Positions 1-10,840 of a DNA stretch of 64,000 nt are shown here, piece after piece. The notes below the pieces were generated by a model, which worked only from the letters and a program-made list of their open reading frames with translations, ran no database searches and had not been told where the DNA came from. The translations under genes were made by a program, and so were the position numbers. The first letter of the stretch is position 1; every line of letters starts with the position of its first letter. The stretch spans positions 14,624,360 to 14,688,359 of the forward strand of contig AP025040.1 of assembly GCA_036186865.1 (NCBI GenBank). The letters run 5' to 3'. This DNA is from Eustoma russellianum (Eukaryota > Streptophyta > Magnoliopsida > Gentianales > Gentianaceae).

Positions 1-138
1 TTCAATTGTTGAAGCTCGTCTCCCTCTTCTTTGCGCATATGGTCGAACACCGCAACTCTTCCTTCAGTCTTCTATTTCATCCCTTCAATTCAACCTCTCC
101 AGCTGCAGAATCATTCCTCATTTCCTTAAATCTTGACA
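1..138 (-). repeat. 3' LTR of copia element 1 (partial)
   Basis: It matches the outer part of the LTR at 5163-5303 with scattered substitutions. On the minus strand it starts TGTCAAGATT at position 138 and runs off the window edge. The substitutions between the copies indicate an old insertion. Confidence 0.9.
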
Positions 139-158
139 TCCCCCCCCTTCAAACTTGA
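139..158 (-). other. Polypurine tract of copia element 1
   Basis: On the minus strand a purine-rich stretch ending in a run of eight G and one A directly precedes the 3' LTR start. This is the expected plus-strand primer site for an LTR retrotransposon. Confidence 0.75.
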
Positions 159-251
159 ATGGGCATATATATTTGAAGTCCCCATAGCCTCAGTCAGAGT
201 TTGCAACCTTTTTGTCTCTAATGGTTTTGTGAACAAGTCAGCCAACTGAGC

Positions 252-2053
252 TTATGTTCTCACAGGCATAGGTTTCACAATTCCCTCCTGAAATTTTTGT
301 CTAACAATATGACAATCAATCTCTATGTGTTTAGTTCTTTCATGAAACACCGGATTTTCAACTATGTGCATAGCACTCTTACTATTACAAAATAATTCTA
401 TTGGTCCCGTTTGTTTTACTTTGAGATCTGCCAACAAGTAGAGTAACCATTGAGTCTCACAAGTAGCTACTGCAAGTGCTCTATATTCTGCTTCTGACGA
501 AGATCTAGACACTGTTGATTGTTTTTTCGCTTCCCAGGAAACCAATGCTTTGCCATAGAACATACAAAACCCTGTAATCGACCTTCTAGTCTCCTGACAT
601 CTGGCCCAGTCAGCATCAGCAAAAGCTGTAAGTTTAGGCTCCTCTGATCCTCATTTCGTGGAAACATCAGACCTTGACCAACGGTCCCCTTTATATACCT
701 CAGCAACATGTGTGCATCTTGTATGTGTAGTTGTGTTAGAGAGTCCAGAAACTGACTCAACTGTTGGACCGTAAAAGTGATATCAGGTATTATTATTGTC
801 AAGTACATCAATTTTCCTATTAAACTTATGTATCCACTAACATCACTTATTAGTGCTGAATCATTATGCTGAAGTTTAACATTCTTTTGCATCGGAGTCT
901 TGGCAAGCTTTGCACCAAGAAAGCATGTGGTTTGCAATAGTTCCATGGCATACTTTCTCTGGCATAAGATGAGTCCCCCCCTGTGACCTAGCTACTTCTA
1001 TCCCTAAAAAGTATCTAAGGTCACACAAGTCTTTAATCTGAAAAGTGTGATGTAGGTATGCCTTTGAGTTCTAATATTGGAGCTAGTTTAGAACAGGTGA
1101 CCACAATGTCATTAACATATACAAGGAGTGTAATAAAGGCATATGAGGAAGACATGGTAAATAATGTGTGATCATGAGGGGACTGAACATAACCTTGAGA
1201 TAATAATGCTTGAGTAATTTTATAGTTCCACTACCTGTTGGTCTGCTTCAGGCCATATAATGACTTGTGCAACTTGCAGACCTTATTTCAACCTGAAGAA
1301 GAAATGCTAAGGGGGTAGGTCCATGTATATTTCTTCTGTAAGATCTCCATGCAAAAAGGTATTCTTAGCGTCCAGTTGATGTATAAACCACTCTTGATTT
1401 GCAGCAAGAGCTAAAACAAGTCTAACTGTAGTAAGTTTAGCAACTGGAGAAAATGTGTCTGTATAATCCACCCCCTGTTGCTGTGTGTACCCCTTGGCCA
1501 CTAATCTGGCCTTGAACCTTTCCACAGAGCCATCTGGATTTTATTTGGTCTTGTAGACCCATTTGCAACCAATAGACACCTTTCCTGCAGGCAGATCAAC
1601 TATAGACCAAGTATGGTTTTGTTCAAGAACTTGAAGTTCTTGTTGCATAGCCTTACACCAATAATCATGCCTTGATGCATCCTGATAGTTTACAGGATCA
1701 GGATTCATGCTAATACTTAATGCATAGGTTCTGTATGCAAAAGACAAGTGATCAAAAGACAAGCACGAACTGATAGGATACAAAGTATGAGATTTTGAAC
1801 ATGTGTCAGGTGAAGGAATAACATTAAGAAGATTGCAATAATAGTCTCGTAGATAATTAGGAGGATTCCTATTTCTAGATGGTATACTGAGGGATAGAAG
1901 AACGTTGAGATCATTATTCTCAATAGGTAGACTATGTGGATGAAGGTCAGGTTGCTTTAGTTGAGCGTTTGAAGTCATACTTGGCTGATGTGAAGATTGT
2001 GAAGGCTGGTAGGAAGTTGGCAATGGATTGTCATAGGACAAGGTTGAGTGCAA
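252..2053 (-). pseudogene. Copia element 1 reverse transcriptase and RNase H, broken
   Basis: Three minus-strand pieces in different frames make up the domain. 1541-2053 carries the pol linker and RT start (CKWVYKTK). 1307-1525 carries the RT core (KARLVAKGYTQ, FSPVAK, NTFLHGDL, EEIYMDLPP). 252-946 carries the RT end and RNase H (SSSEAEYRAL, HERTKHIEID). The catalytic YVDD box reads YVND, codon AAT at 1111-1113. The usual aspartate before the RNase H SxSA motif reads Asn (CNSKSA). These changes and the frameshifts mean it cannot encode an active enzyme. Confidence 0.88.
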
Positions 2054-2309
2054 GTCAGAAGGAAGAATGTATGATGGAAGATATGAGGTATTTAAAATCT
2101 GAGTATCTGCGGAATGAGGTTGGAAAGGAAAATCATTAAGGAGTTGAGAAGAAATGTCTGATGAAGAGGAGAATGGGAAGCACTGTTCTTGAAATAGAAC
2201 ATGCCTAGATATAAAGACATTCTTTGTTTCAAGGTTCTGTAGAATGTAACCTTTGGTAAAGTGAGGAATGCCAAGGAATATACAGGCATGTGATCTGACA
2301 TCAAATTTT

Positions 2310-3117
2310 GTCTTTCCTAGTTGACTATTGTAGGGTTAGGCTTGGCATCCAAAAACCCTTAAGTTGCTGTAAGTAGGAGGTTGCTGATATATGATTTCAT
2401 ATGGTGTTCTTTGGTTGAGGACAGGGGTTGGAATCATATTTATGATGTAGATGGCATGCTGTACACAAAAGCCTGAATATTTTAAAGGCAAATTGGCTTG
2501 AAACCTGAGACTTCTGGGCTACTACTAATATATGATGTTGTTTTCTTTCTACTAGCCCATTCTATTGAGGTGTGTATGGGCAGCTTTTCTAATGAATAAT
2601 GCCCCTTTGAGCAAAGAAAGTGTTTAGGGAAAATTCAGGGGCATTATCTGAACGGATCATTTTCAGTTTTTTTGTCAAATTGAGTGTGAACATAATGATA
2701 GAAGCTCTCCACAATTTGCTTAGCCTCAGATTTTGTTTTCAACAAGTACACCTAAGTAAACCTACTATAGTCATCAACCAGGGTCATGAAATAGTGATGC
2801 CCATACATGGTAGGAACCTTATGAGGCCCCCAGATATATATATGAATCAAATCAAAGCATGCCATGGAAGAGGAAATAGACACAAGAAAGGGTAACTTTT
2901 TCATTCTGGCAAGGGGGCAAATTTTACATTGAGACTGTTCATTTGATGTAGTAACAGAAGGATCTAATTTCTTTATTTCTAACATTCTTGGCATTGATGC
3001 ATGACCAAGCCTCAAATGCCACAGCATGGGATCTACAGAAGGTTTGTTGATAGAGGAATGCGTAGACAGGCTTTTTGAGGAGGGCTGAAGACTTATTTGA
3101 TTGAGATTGATCTCCAC
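2310..3117 (-). pseudogene. Copia element 1 GAG-pre-integrase and integrase, broken
   Basis: 2752-3117 encodes the GAG-pre-integrase motif LWHLRLGHAS with a following CxxC (CKIC), then the integrase start (WGPHKVPT, FMTLVDDYSRF). The rest of the integrase can be followed in shifting frames down to about 2310, with pieces resembling the IIPTPVLN and TPYEI part of copia integrases. Several stops lie in between. Order and spacing fit copia pol. Confidence 0.8.
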
Positions 3118-3226
3118 TGAAGTAGTATAGACGATTTACCAATTTAGTTGAACCAATCTTCACTCTTGGAGGAGTGGTCCTGTAAAATACACTCAGTGGC
3201 ATGAAAACATACAGCAATGTGAGAAT

Positions 3227-3742
3227 TTAATACCACTTTCTGAGAGACAACAGATTGAAGTTGAAACTTGAGACAAAAAGAACACCTGACACTGTAAGAG
3301 AGGGATTTATAGAGACTGTTCTAACATGAGTAGCAGCTGCTGATACATCATTAGGCATTTTAACTAAAATGTTTGACACTGGAATATATGAATCGAATAA
3401 AGAAAGAGAACAAGCAATGTGATCACTTGCTCCTGAATCCAGAATCCACATGCTATTAACATTAGCATTGGAAACCTTACCTGGAAGACTATCATTCTTC
3501 AAGAAGGTTTGAACATTCATGACTGTGGGCTGTGCACCAGTAAAATCTGAGCTCCCATTGGCAGGGACTCCATCTCTCTCATTTAGCAGGTTCATCAACA
3601 TGTTGTACTGCTCCACAGTCAAAGTAGACATAGGTTGCTGAGGTGTTGGAAGGAGACCAATCTGCTCTTCTTGATGTATAAATTGGTTCTGATATTCATA
3701 TGACTTCACTTGATTCACTTCATTTCTAACAAAATCAACCAT
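3227..3742 (-). pseudogene. Copia element 1 protease segment
   Basis: A 171-codon frame contains the retroviral-type aspartic protease motif WILDSGASDH at about residues 98-107, preceded by a Q-rich linker as in copia Gag-Pol. The catalytic DSG is intact. The frame is detached from the zinc-knuckle frame upstream, so it is a fragment of a once continuous polyprotein. Confidence 0.85.
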
Positions 3743-3748
3743 GTTAAC

Positions 3749-4679
3749 CTATGGCCTAGTCTTGAATCCTGGAGGGTAACCATACTTTTTGTAACACCTT
3801 TCAAATGTGTGACCACTCATGCCACAATGAGTGCAAACTGGTCTTTGTAAGAAATTGTGATAACCTCTCCCTGCACCCCTTCTTCCATTACTAAACTGAG
3901 GTCTGGGATTATAAGTGCCAACTGAAAAGTTGGCTGGCATGTTCAAATCACAAAATTACATCCATTATTGTTGCCATTCATCAATTTCCTCTCATATTGT
4001 AATATCATCGAAAATGCAGTTGAAATACTAGGTAATGGTGTTATTACAAAAATCCGTGATCTGACTGGATCAAATTCTCCACTCAAGCCTTTTATGAACT
4101 TTATAACATAGTCTCCCTCAACAAATTTATTCATCTTGGCCGCCACATCACAAGTACACCAGCACATTCACATCTAGGAATTGGTCTCAACGCCAACATC
4201 TCTTCTCATAAGGACTTCAGCTTTGTAAGATAGTCACTAATTGACAGTCCTTCATGTTTAACAGAATAAAATTGTTCCAACAGATCTGACAGTCTAAACG
4301 GATCTCCTCCTCCAAACCTAAGAGTGAGGTCCTTCCACACATCATAAGCCGTATTGAACCACATGATGCTTTGTGTTGTGGAAAGTGAAACACAGTTTTG
4401 TATCCATGATTGCACCATGGTATTACACTTTGTCCATGCTAAGAATCTCTCATCATCTTCTCTAGGTTGCACCACAGAACCGTCAATAAAACCAAGTTTG
4501 TTTTTAACAGTCAATGCCATTCGCAAATTTCTACTCCAAGAATGAAAATTATGTCCATTAAGTGGTGGTTGTACAATAACAGCCACAGGACTTTCGTTGG
4601 GGTGCAGAAACAGGGGATTGGAAGCAGGATTATCATTTACATTGTTCGTCCTTGAAGTCAAAGAATTAAACGAAGTCAT
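3749..4679 (-). pseudogene. Copia element 1 gag with zinc knuckle, broken
   Basis: 4206-4679 starts with the gag N-terminus (SPVAVIVQPPLNGHNF, WSRNLRMAL), typical of copia Gag. It continues after a frame break in 3943-4167 and another in 3749-3946. The last piece carries the nucleocapsid zinc knuckle CTHCGMSGHTFERC (C-x2-C-x4-H-x4-C). The first Met, at 4677-4679, lies just inside the primer-binding site, as expected. Confidence 0.87.
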
Positions 4680-4736
4680 GATTCCTTAATTTGTAATCAA
4701 TTGCATAATCAAACAAAATCACATCATTCATACTCC

Positions 4737-4749
4737 GTCTCTGATACCA
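4737..4749 (-). other. Primer-binding site of copia element 1
   Basis: The minus strand reads TGGTATCAGAGAC immediately after the 5' LTR end. It matches the 3' end of initiator tRNA-Met over 11 bases, as is usual for plant copia elements. Confidence 0.85.
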
Positions 4750-4895
4750 TGATAAAAGATAAAGCTAATACGAATTTCAACAATCACCTGCACAAGACTC
4801 CATACTCATTTGATCAATCATCATCAAGCTCCTTTCGACATTGTAATCATCATGTCAATCACGCATCATAACAAACCAAAACAAGAACAACTAAA

Positions 4896-4958
<63 letters not shown>

Positions 4959-5303
4959 GAAACTTGTAACTGCCACAATTGAAAATTCGGTCACAAAAAT
5001 TGTGCTTGGTGCGCTGAAGTTGCTGCTCTTCTTATACACAATCTAGCAACACTAAGAAGAAGAAAACAAAACGACAAGAACGTCCTTTATTTACACAGTG
5101 ATACAACTCATTAACTAAGTGCATTTTGGTCTTTTTTTTTATTTATTTAAATTCTGCCGCCAATCTTCTTCAACTGCTGAAGCTCGTCTCCTTCTTTTTT
5201 GCCCATATGGTCGAACACTGCAACTCTTCCTTCAGTCTTCTATTTCATCCCTTCAATTCCTCTCTAACTGCAGAATTATTCCTCATTTCCTTGAATCTTG
5301 ACA
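4750..5303 (-). repeat. 5' LTR of copia element 1 (554 bp) with internal GA microsatellite
   Basis: It runs from TGTCAAGATT (position 5303) to ...TATCA (position 4750) on the minus strand, TG...CA type. A perfect (GA)n tract occupies 4898-4956. The outer 140 bp match 1-138. The GA tract lies in the part of the 3' LTR outside the window, so its presence in both copies cannot be tested here. Confidence 0.88.
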
Positions 5304-5370
5304 ATAACTTACATTTATGTAGCATGCGAAGTTTGTTTCATTCTACATACACTTGAAATCCGTACTATGA

Positions 5371-5525
5371 CTTATATATGTTGTATTCGATATGGCCTTA
5401 AAGTCACGGGTTCGAGCCGCGAAAATAGGTTATTATATAAAGTGTAGAGTAAGGTTGTATACATTTCATGATCTGGCCTCTTTCCAGACTCTGCGCAAAT
5501 GCAAAAGCTTAATACACAGATGGCG
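5371..5525 (+). mobile_element. Au-like tRNA-derived SINE, copy 1
   Basis: It contains a Pol III B-box-like GGTTCGAGCC, then the conserved body: a GTAGAGTAAGG-type box, a TCTGGCC and CCAGACTCTGCGC block, and an end near TAATACACAG. The order and sequences resemble plant Au SINEs. Three further copies follow within 4.5 kb. Confidence 0.72.
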
Positions 5526-6310
5526 CTAATGTATGTTAATAAACTTTTGTAAATGTCTTATCCATCATAGCCACCTATGGGAGAATGTTTTCATCATCAT
5601 ATATGAGATAAAGACAGACCGTATATCTTACACAAATTCTATCTTTCCACACTGTGAAGGTGCAATTCGGAAAGGCATTAAATAGAGGGGCATAATGCTT
5701 ATTTTATTCATTTTTGGTGAAATAATTTATACTTCCCACTTTGCTAGTGCTCTTTGACTCGCTACATTCTCAAGAACCATTGAAATATTTAATCGACAAA
5801 TCTTTTTCTAGAATGGACGGTTACAATGTACAAAGAATCTTTTTTTTAAAAGAAAAGATTTTTAAATCACTCAGTATCTTAGTGTATGACTAGAACTCAC
5901 GCTAAATAAATAACAATTTAGTGCAGGCTACATGATCAAAAATTTCAGTAATCCTTTATTGGTGTTAAGGTTTCTTGCGTAACAAACAACACTATCGTTA
6001 TATTGAAATGTTTCGTCAACCTTATTTTTAAAAAAAAACGTGCAACCAAAAGGATGTGGTTAGATTATGACGTATGTCCATATTTGTCATCAATTTAATG
6101 GCTCTTTTAGTCCAGAGAAAAAATATATATCTTTTTGTATGTGGAATACATATACATCCATTATTTGTTGGTTCTTGGATAATAAGTCAAGTCTTAGACA
6201 AAATAAACTACTATATTAAGTGAACTAAACCACTATAATACATGGAAAATGAACTATGTGGAAAGAATTTTACACAAGCAAATACTTGAATCCAAAACTC
6301 CCTAACACAT
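5526..6310. other. AT-rich interval without recognisable gene
   Basis: No coding frame, LTR terminus or SINE motif was found. The sequence is AT-rich with poly-A/T tracts and looks like eroded intergenic DNA. Confidence 0.5.
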
Positions 6311-6319
6311 GTCTAATAT

Positions 6320-6450
6320 ATCCAAATGACAGTAAAAGCTATCGGTAGGGTCTAGGGAGGGTAAGAGGCAGACAAAGAATATCTTCATCCCAAAGGATAG
6401 AAAGTTTGCTTCCAGCGAGACCTCCGGCTCTATATGTACCTGCATAAATG
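6320..6450 (-). mobile_element. TS-like SINE fragment
   Basis: On the minus strand it reads a GAGGTCTCGCTGGAAGC block, then TACCCTCCCTAGACCC and AGCTTTTACTGTC, followed by a GGATATATTAG-like end. This order matches plant SINEs of the TS type. The extreme 3' end (TTGTTG repeats) is missing, but a related 3' end is present at 23343-23400. Confidence 0.6.
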
Positions 6451-6599
6451 ACACCAAAATAGCGATATGGTGTGCTAGTGTGTTAGGGAAGGAATTTAGT
6501 AATACAAATAGAAAGCTTGCAATATTAAGATATCAATAACCGTGTATATGCACAAATAATGAAAGACAAAGACAAACACAAAAAGTGCAAAGTTAACCT

Positions 6600-7095
6600 A
6601 AAAGTGGAGAGCGTGTCTAATCCCTAATATACTCTAATGTGCTCTTATATCCTGTCTAAACCTCGTCAACCTTAATCATCTGTCTCCATGAACTTCTATC
6701 ATGGACCATGTCCTCAGAAAGGTGTAAATCTAGTACGTCATGCATAATCTGTTCATTCCAAGTCAGTTTGGTTCTCCCCTACTACTCTTCCCCTCTACAA
6801 TGAGGCTTTCAACTGCTCTGACAGACGGTGTTATTTGTCTCCTCTTGACATGCCGGAAGCATCTTGTTTTCCCCTCCCTTATCTTATCTGCTATACTAGA
6901 CACCCTTACCTTTCTCTAAATATCTCATTTCTGATCTGGTCTAGCCTTGTATGTCCATATATCCACCTCAGCATCCTCATTTCTGACACTTCCATTTTCT
7001 GCGATTGTGTCCTCTTGATGTCTCTACAATCTATTCCATATAACATTGTTGGCCGCAGTATCACCCTATAATACTTGAGTTGGGTCTTATTAGCG
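6600..7095 (-). mobile_element. RTE-like LINE fragment (RT C-terminal region)
   Basis: Translated on the minus strand with frame jumps, it shows the string typical of the C-terminal part of plant RTE-type LINE polyproteins: (R)YYRVILRP-MLYG, SEMRMLRWIYGHTR, DQIRNE-FRERV, then a Trp/His-rich end. The plus-strand open frame at 6835-7071 is its shadow. It is heavily decayed. Confidence 0.65.
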
Positions 7096-7099
7096 TCAC

Positions 7100-7500
7100 C
7101 TCGATCAAGTTAAGTGCAATAAATATCGAGAATGAAAACTAAGTGTACAACAACATATGATATTTAGTGGTCGTCAAACCTAATTATTCAACAGGTCATA
7201 TAAGATTAAACTGAATATTAACTAAATAATAGGTTGAGATTTTGACCTTATTATAGTATTTTCTTGTTCTTTATTATTATCATTTTTATTTTTTTAAGAC
7301 ATGCATTTAAGCTTATGAGGAAAGTCCTCCGTATTTTCTTTGCGATGAAGACTCGAATCATAAAAAACCGGTCCATATTTTCGAGCATATTCAAACAAGA
7401 AATCATATGTTTGTAAAGTAGCTCAACTTTTATGTGAAATCAGCTAACAAATAAAATGCAGGTGTTCGTGTTACTTTAATATCAGTTTAATCTCTCTTAA
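7100..7500. other. AT-rich interval without recognisable gene
   Basis: No feature was recognised; poly-T and AT-rich tracts only. Confidence 0.45.
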
Positions 7501-7504
7501 AGCT

Positions 7505-7680
7505 TTGAAGCAGACTTGAAACAACTGGTAATGTTGTTGATTTGTAAATTCGAACCGTAGAAATAGTCTTTTACACAAAGTGCAGAATAAAGTTGCGTAC
7601 ATCAGATCGCGAAACGATTTGATCCCTCTTCAGATCTTGCGCAAATGCAAAAACCTATTGCATCGGAAACGTCTCTCTTA
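7505..7680 (+). mobile_element. Au-like SINE, copy 2
   Basis: An A-box-like CAACTGGTAATGTTGTTG is followed by a degenerate B box (ATTCGAACCG), the body with GCGTACATCAGATCGCGAA, and the CAGATCTTGCGCAAATGC block. It is more diverged than copy 3. Confidence 0.66.
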
Positions 7681-7689
7681 AAACCTTAT

Positions 7690-8230
7690 ACACCTTGGAT
7701 GTGTCGGATTTAATGAAGGAAGTAGGATTCATCGATTTGAAAGACTGAACTGTAAATTATAAGGGAATCAAATCTAAATTAATACATAGATATTATATAT
7801 AATAATCACAGCATTTTACAAACTTAGGGAATGACGACCTGTATATCACGTGGCTTTCTCCTCGTTTACCACCTAGCTAAAAGAAATTTTTTTTAAAAAA
7901 AAATCATCTTCAAACTGAAGGCCTCACTGTTTTTTTTTTTTTTAATTTAAGTTTTGTGAATAAGACAAACCCAAAATATATTGTCTGATTTCTTAGGTTT
8001 GTCTTCTTCACTAAAGCTATAAAAGAGTCATCTAAACCAGCGATGATGGTAATATTCGAACTTCCACCATATAATCTATTAAACATGACTTAGGCACTTG
8101 CTCTTTTTATTGAGCAATGTATATGCAGGCGTCGAATATCTGCTTACTTAGTATAAAGTGTTTAAAAATTTCATTGTGCTTCAGTAATAAATACAAGTTA
8201 TTCCTTGTCTAGTTTGATATAGGGAAAGAA
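7690..8230. other. AT-rich interval without recognisable gene
   Basis: It contains poly-A/T tracts near 7890-7950 and nothing else that could be identified. Confidence 0.45.
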
Positions 8231-8240
8231 GAAAAATAAC

Positions 8241-8498
8241 GGGATAATTACCTTTATCTTCCCTGTGATTTGGCTAATTCGTCAAAAATTTCCCTATGTT
8301 TTAAAAATAGACATTTATCTCCCCTCTAGTTTGGGTTAAAGTGATTTCCGGCCAACTCCGTTCAAACCATAGGGGTCTGTATTGGCCGGAAACCACTTTA
8401 GCACAAACTAAAGGGGAGATAAAAGTCTATTTAGCCAAACCACAGGAAAATTTTTGGCGAATTAGCCAAACCACAGGGGAGGTAAGGGTAATTATCTC
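8241..8498. mobile_element. Fold-back MITE, copy 1
   Basis: The unit is an imperfect long inverted repeat of about 258 bp. The left arm starts GGGATAATTACC and includes CTCCCCTCTAGTTTGGGTTAAAG. The right arm contains the complement (TAAAGGGGAGATAAA, CAAACCACAGGGGAGGTAA) and ends GTAATTATCTC. A sequence relative lies at 9400-9626. No perfect target duplication was found, so the superfamily is left open. Confidence 0.75.
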
Positions 8499-8589
8499 GA
8501 ATTATTAACTTTTAAAACTACTGCTCACTAGCTCCTCCACTTTAGAGGGTACTTTTCATCGACTTTTGTTTTGTTCTCAACCTACCTAC

Positions 8590-8766
8590 CCTCCATTGGC
8601 TAAACCTGCGCTTGTGACATTGAGGTCACTGATTCGAGCCGCGGAAATAGCCTCTTGCATAAAGTATAGAGTAAGATTGCATACATCAGATCGCGAAGCG
8701 ATCCGGCCCTCCTCCAGACCCTGTGCAAACGCGGAAGACTGGTGCAGAGAGAACGACGTTTTATAG
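8590..8766 (+). mobile_element. Au-like SINE, copy 3 (best preserved)
   Basis: B box GATTCGAGCCGCGG is followed by AAATAGCCTCTTGC, GTAAGATTGCATACATCAG, a GATCCGGCCCTCC box and CCAGACCCTGTGC, ending at AGACTGGTGCAG with a short T-rich tail. This is the copy closest to the plant Au SINE pattern and served as reference for the other three. Confidence 0.78.
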
Positions 8767-8769
8767 ACC

Positions 8770-9395
8770 AATTATCAGCCGCTTTTTAGGAGAATGCCCA
8801 GTCAATGTCTCATTATCCTTGTTCACTTTCATGTCTGATAAACTATTGACAGCGTATCTATTATTCTGTTCACTTTAACTTTTTTGTTATATATGTAATC
8901 TCTACATGTTAAATTATTAACATGTATTTCTGAAATTCACAGAGTATGTAGTAAGATTTGTGCTCAACTCAACACGAAGCAATCAAACAAAGCTAATGTG
9001 ATGGCCACGTGAAAAGAATAGCAACACTGTTGTATATGTATCATCGTACATCTTCCTGTCCAGATATTTGTTTCCTTCCAATGGGTGCATGCCACCACAT
9101 CATGAGTTGGCAACCCATTTATGAGCTTTTTGCATGGGTTGTAGACATATGGATTTTTGTTACATAATGTTTTACAATGTACGTTCTGAATTTGACTACA
9201 TTCTTAGCTTTTTTCATCTAGGAGTCATCAAATCGTGGTAGTAAAATTTGTCGTGGTACACATTAATATTGATGGAAAGAAAATAAGAGTCGTAACATTT
9301 GTATATTGGTATTATAATGCATGTATTATTATTTTTATTTTATTTTATAAAATAATATAATACGATATATTGAAAAATCAACTGTGACAATATTT
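8770..9395. other. AT-rich interval without recognisable gene
   Basis: Nothing beyond AT-rich tracts was recognised. Confidence 0.45.
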
Positions 9396-9399
9396 TTAA

Positions 9400-9626
9400 G
9401 GGATAATTACCTTTACATCCCCTGTGGTTTGGCTAAATAGACTTTTAACTCCCCTCTAGTTTGGATTAAAGTGGTTTCCGGCCAACACAACCCCCTATGG
9501 TTTGGACGGAGTTCGCCGGAAACCACTTTAACCCAAACTAGAGGGGAGGTAAAGGTCTATTTTCAAAACACAGGAAAATTTTTGGCGAATTAGCCAAACT
9601 ATTGGGGAGGTAAATGTAATTTTCCC
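9400..9626. mobile_element. Fold-back MITE, copy 2
   Basis: It has the same arms as 8241-8498 (GGGATAATTACC start, CTCCCCTCTAGTTTGG, GCCGGAAACCACTTTAA, complementary right arm) and ends GTAATTTTCCC. It is shorter by about 31 bp and diverged, so the two are separate insertions or an old duplication. Confidence 0.75.
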
Positions 9627-9771
9627 AAAAATAACACAACAATTAATGTCTTTGTTTAAAGGAGATACACGTACTATTTGGGAAAATTCAATAAAGAAAT
9701 AAATAAAGTTACTATTCCTAGCAGTTATTTCTAAATATTATAAAAATTACTTAAAAGGATAAACTAGAGGA

Positions 9772-9955
9772 CGGACCTTGTAGCAACTGTTAAAATTGCT
9801 ACTTAATGATTTTAAGATTACAGGTTCGAGCCACGGAAACAACTTCTTGCACAACGTATAGCGTAATTCTGTGTAAATCAGTTCACGATACGATCCGACC
9901 TCTTTTCAAACCTTGTATAAACATGGAAGACTAATACAACAGGAACATTCTTTTA
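9772..9955 (+). mobile_element. Au-like SINE, copy 4
   Basis: It has an A-box-like region (CTTGTAGCAACTGTT), B box CAGGTTCGAGCC, body with AACTTCTTGCACAACG and a degenerate CGATCCGACCTC block, ending AGACTAATACAAC with a short T tail. It appears full length. Confidence 0.7.
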
Positions 9956-9959
9956 AAAG

Positions 9960-10547
9960 GATAAACTAGTGGAAGATGCTAAGTCATTAAGCAATTACAT
10001 GAGCATAAAGACAATGGAATCTCAACGCATTAATAAATATAGCATAAAGACATTTCCTTTTTACGCAGTCCTCTATTTTGAAGCCACACCTACTTTAACG
10101 AAAACTTGGCATTTCTTTACTCGACTTTGCATAATTAGACAGGTAAACAACACTTGTCTTTTTTAACTTTTTCTCCTTTCTTCTTTTGTATTGCCTTATT
10201 CTTGTTATTATCCACCCAGTTTTCACCTTTTTTTCACATGCAATGAGTAGATTTCCCCATCTTTTCATGGCCTAGTTGATGTAAAAGAATGTAAAAGTGC
10301 TCTTTTTGAGGTGGATAAGTCCGACTAATTTCAGAATAATGCTTGGAGGGACCATACAATTTGTCGTGATTATCCATTTGCACCAATGTCTTTGTGGAAA
10401 ATTATTCCCTTACCTATGATTTATGCTATTGTATCAGAAAGCGTTTTACATTTTTAGTTTTTAGACGTGTTTAGCATGAAATACGTGTTACGACTTTTGG
10501 TTTCTTTGTTTTATTGATTCTGAGTCAATTTCTTGGATATGACACCT
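9960..10547. other. Interval without recognisable gene
   Basis: A 65-codon open frame at 9969-10166 has no family signal. No LTR or SINE motif was seen. Confidence 0.45.
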
Positions 10548-10552
10548 TAGAG

Positions 10553-10811
10553 AGTTAGCGCTGATCTGATCGGCTGGACTGAGTTCGGCAGACCCATGTT
10601 AACTTGGACTGACCTGCTACCGACTGACCTGCCAAGCTGGACTCTGACCTGCCGAGCTGAGCTGATTTGAGCTGCGCTGAGCTCGGCAGTTCTGCAAGCG
10701 CGATGTCTGAGATTGCGGATGTAGTTAGATCTAATCAAATTTTTCATAGTTATCTGATTGCAATTGACTTTATTTGTACATATCCTTATCATACTTTGTA
10801 GATTTGATTGA
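10553..10811 (+). repeat. 5' LTR of rearranged copia remnant
   Basis: It aligns over its whole length with 12000-12261: shared GTTAGCGCTGATCTGA start, CTCGGCAGTTCTGCAAGC and a GTAGATTTGATTGA end. The body is rich in CTGACCTGC/GAGCTG motifs. The first base pair is AG instead of TG. Confidence 0.82.
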
Positions 10812-10840
10812 TAAACCTTACCTAGATCTTTCATGTGAAA

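Larger units (their letters stand above)
1..5303 (-). mobile_element. Decayed Ty1/copia LTR retrotransposon (element 1, 3' LTR cut by window start)
   Basis: The element reads on the minus strand: 5' LTR (4750-5303), primer-binding site, gag with zinc knuckle, protease, integrase, reverse transcriptase, RNase H, polypurine tract, then the first 138 bp of the 3' LTR. The PR-INT-RT-RH order identifies Ty1/copia. The first 138 bases align closely with about 5163-5303, which proves the LTR pair. Coding is split over at least seven frames by frameshifts and stops, and some catalytic positions are changed, so it is inactive. The outer left flank lies outside the window, so the target-site duplication cannot be checked; the right flank begins ATAAC. 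Confidence 0.93.

Noticed and set aside
1936..2139. 67-codon plus-strand frame
   Set aside because: It is the antisense shadow of the copia pol linker.
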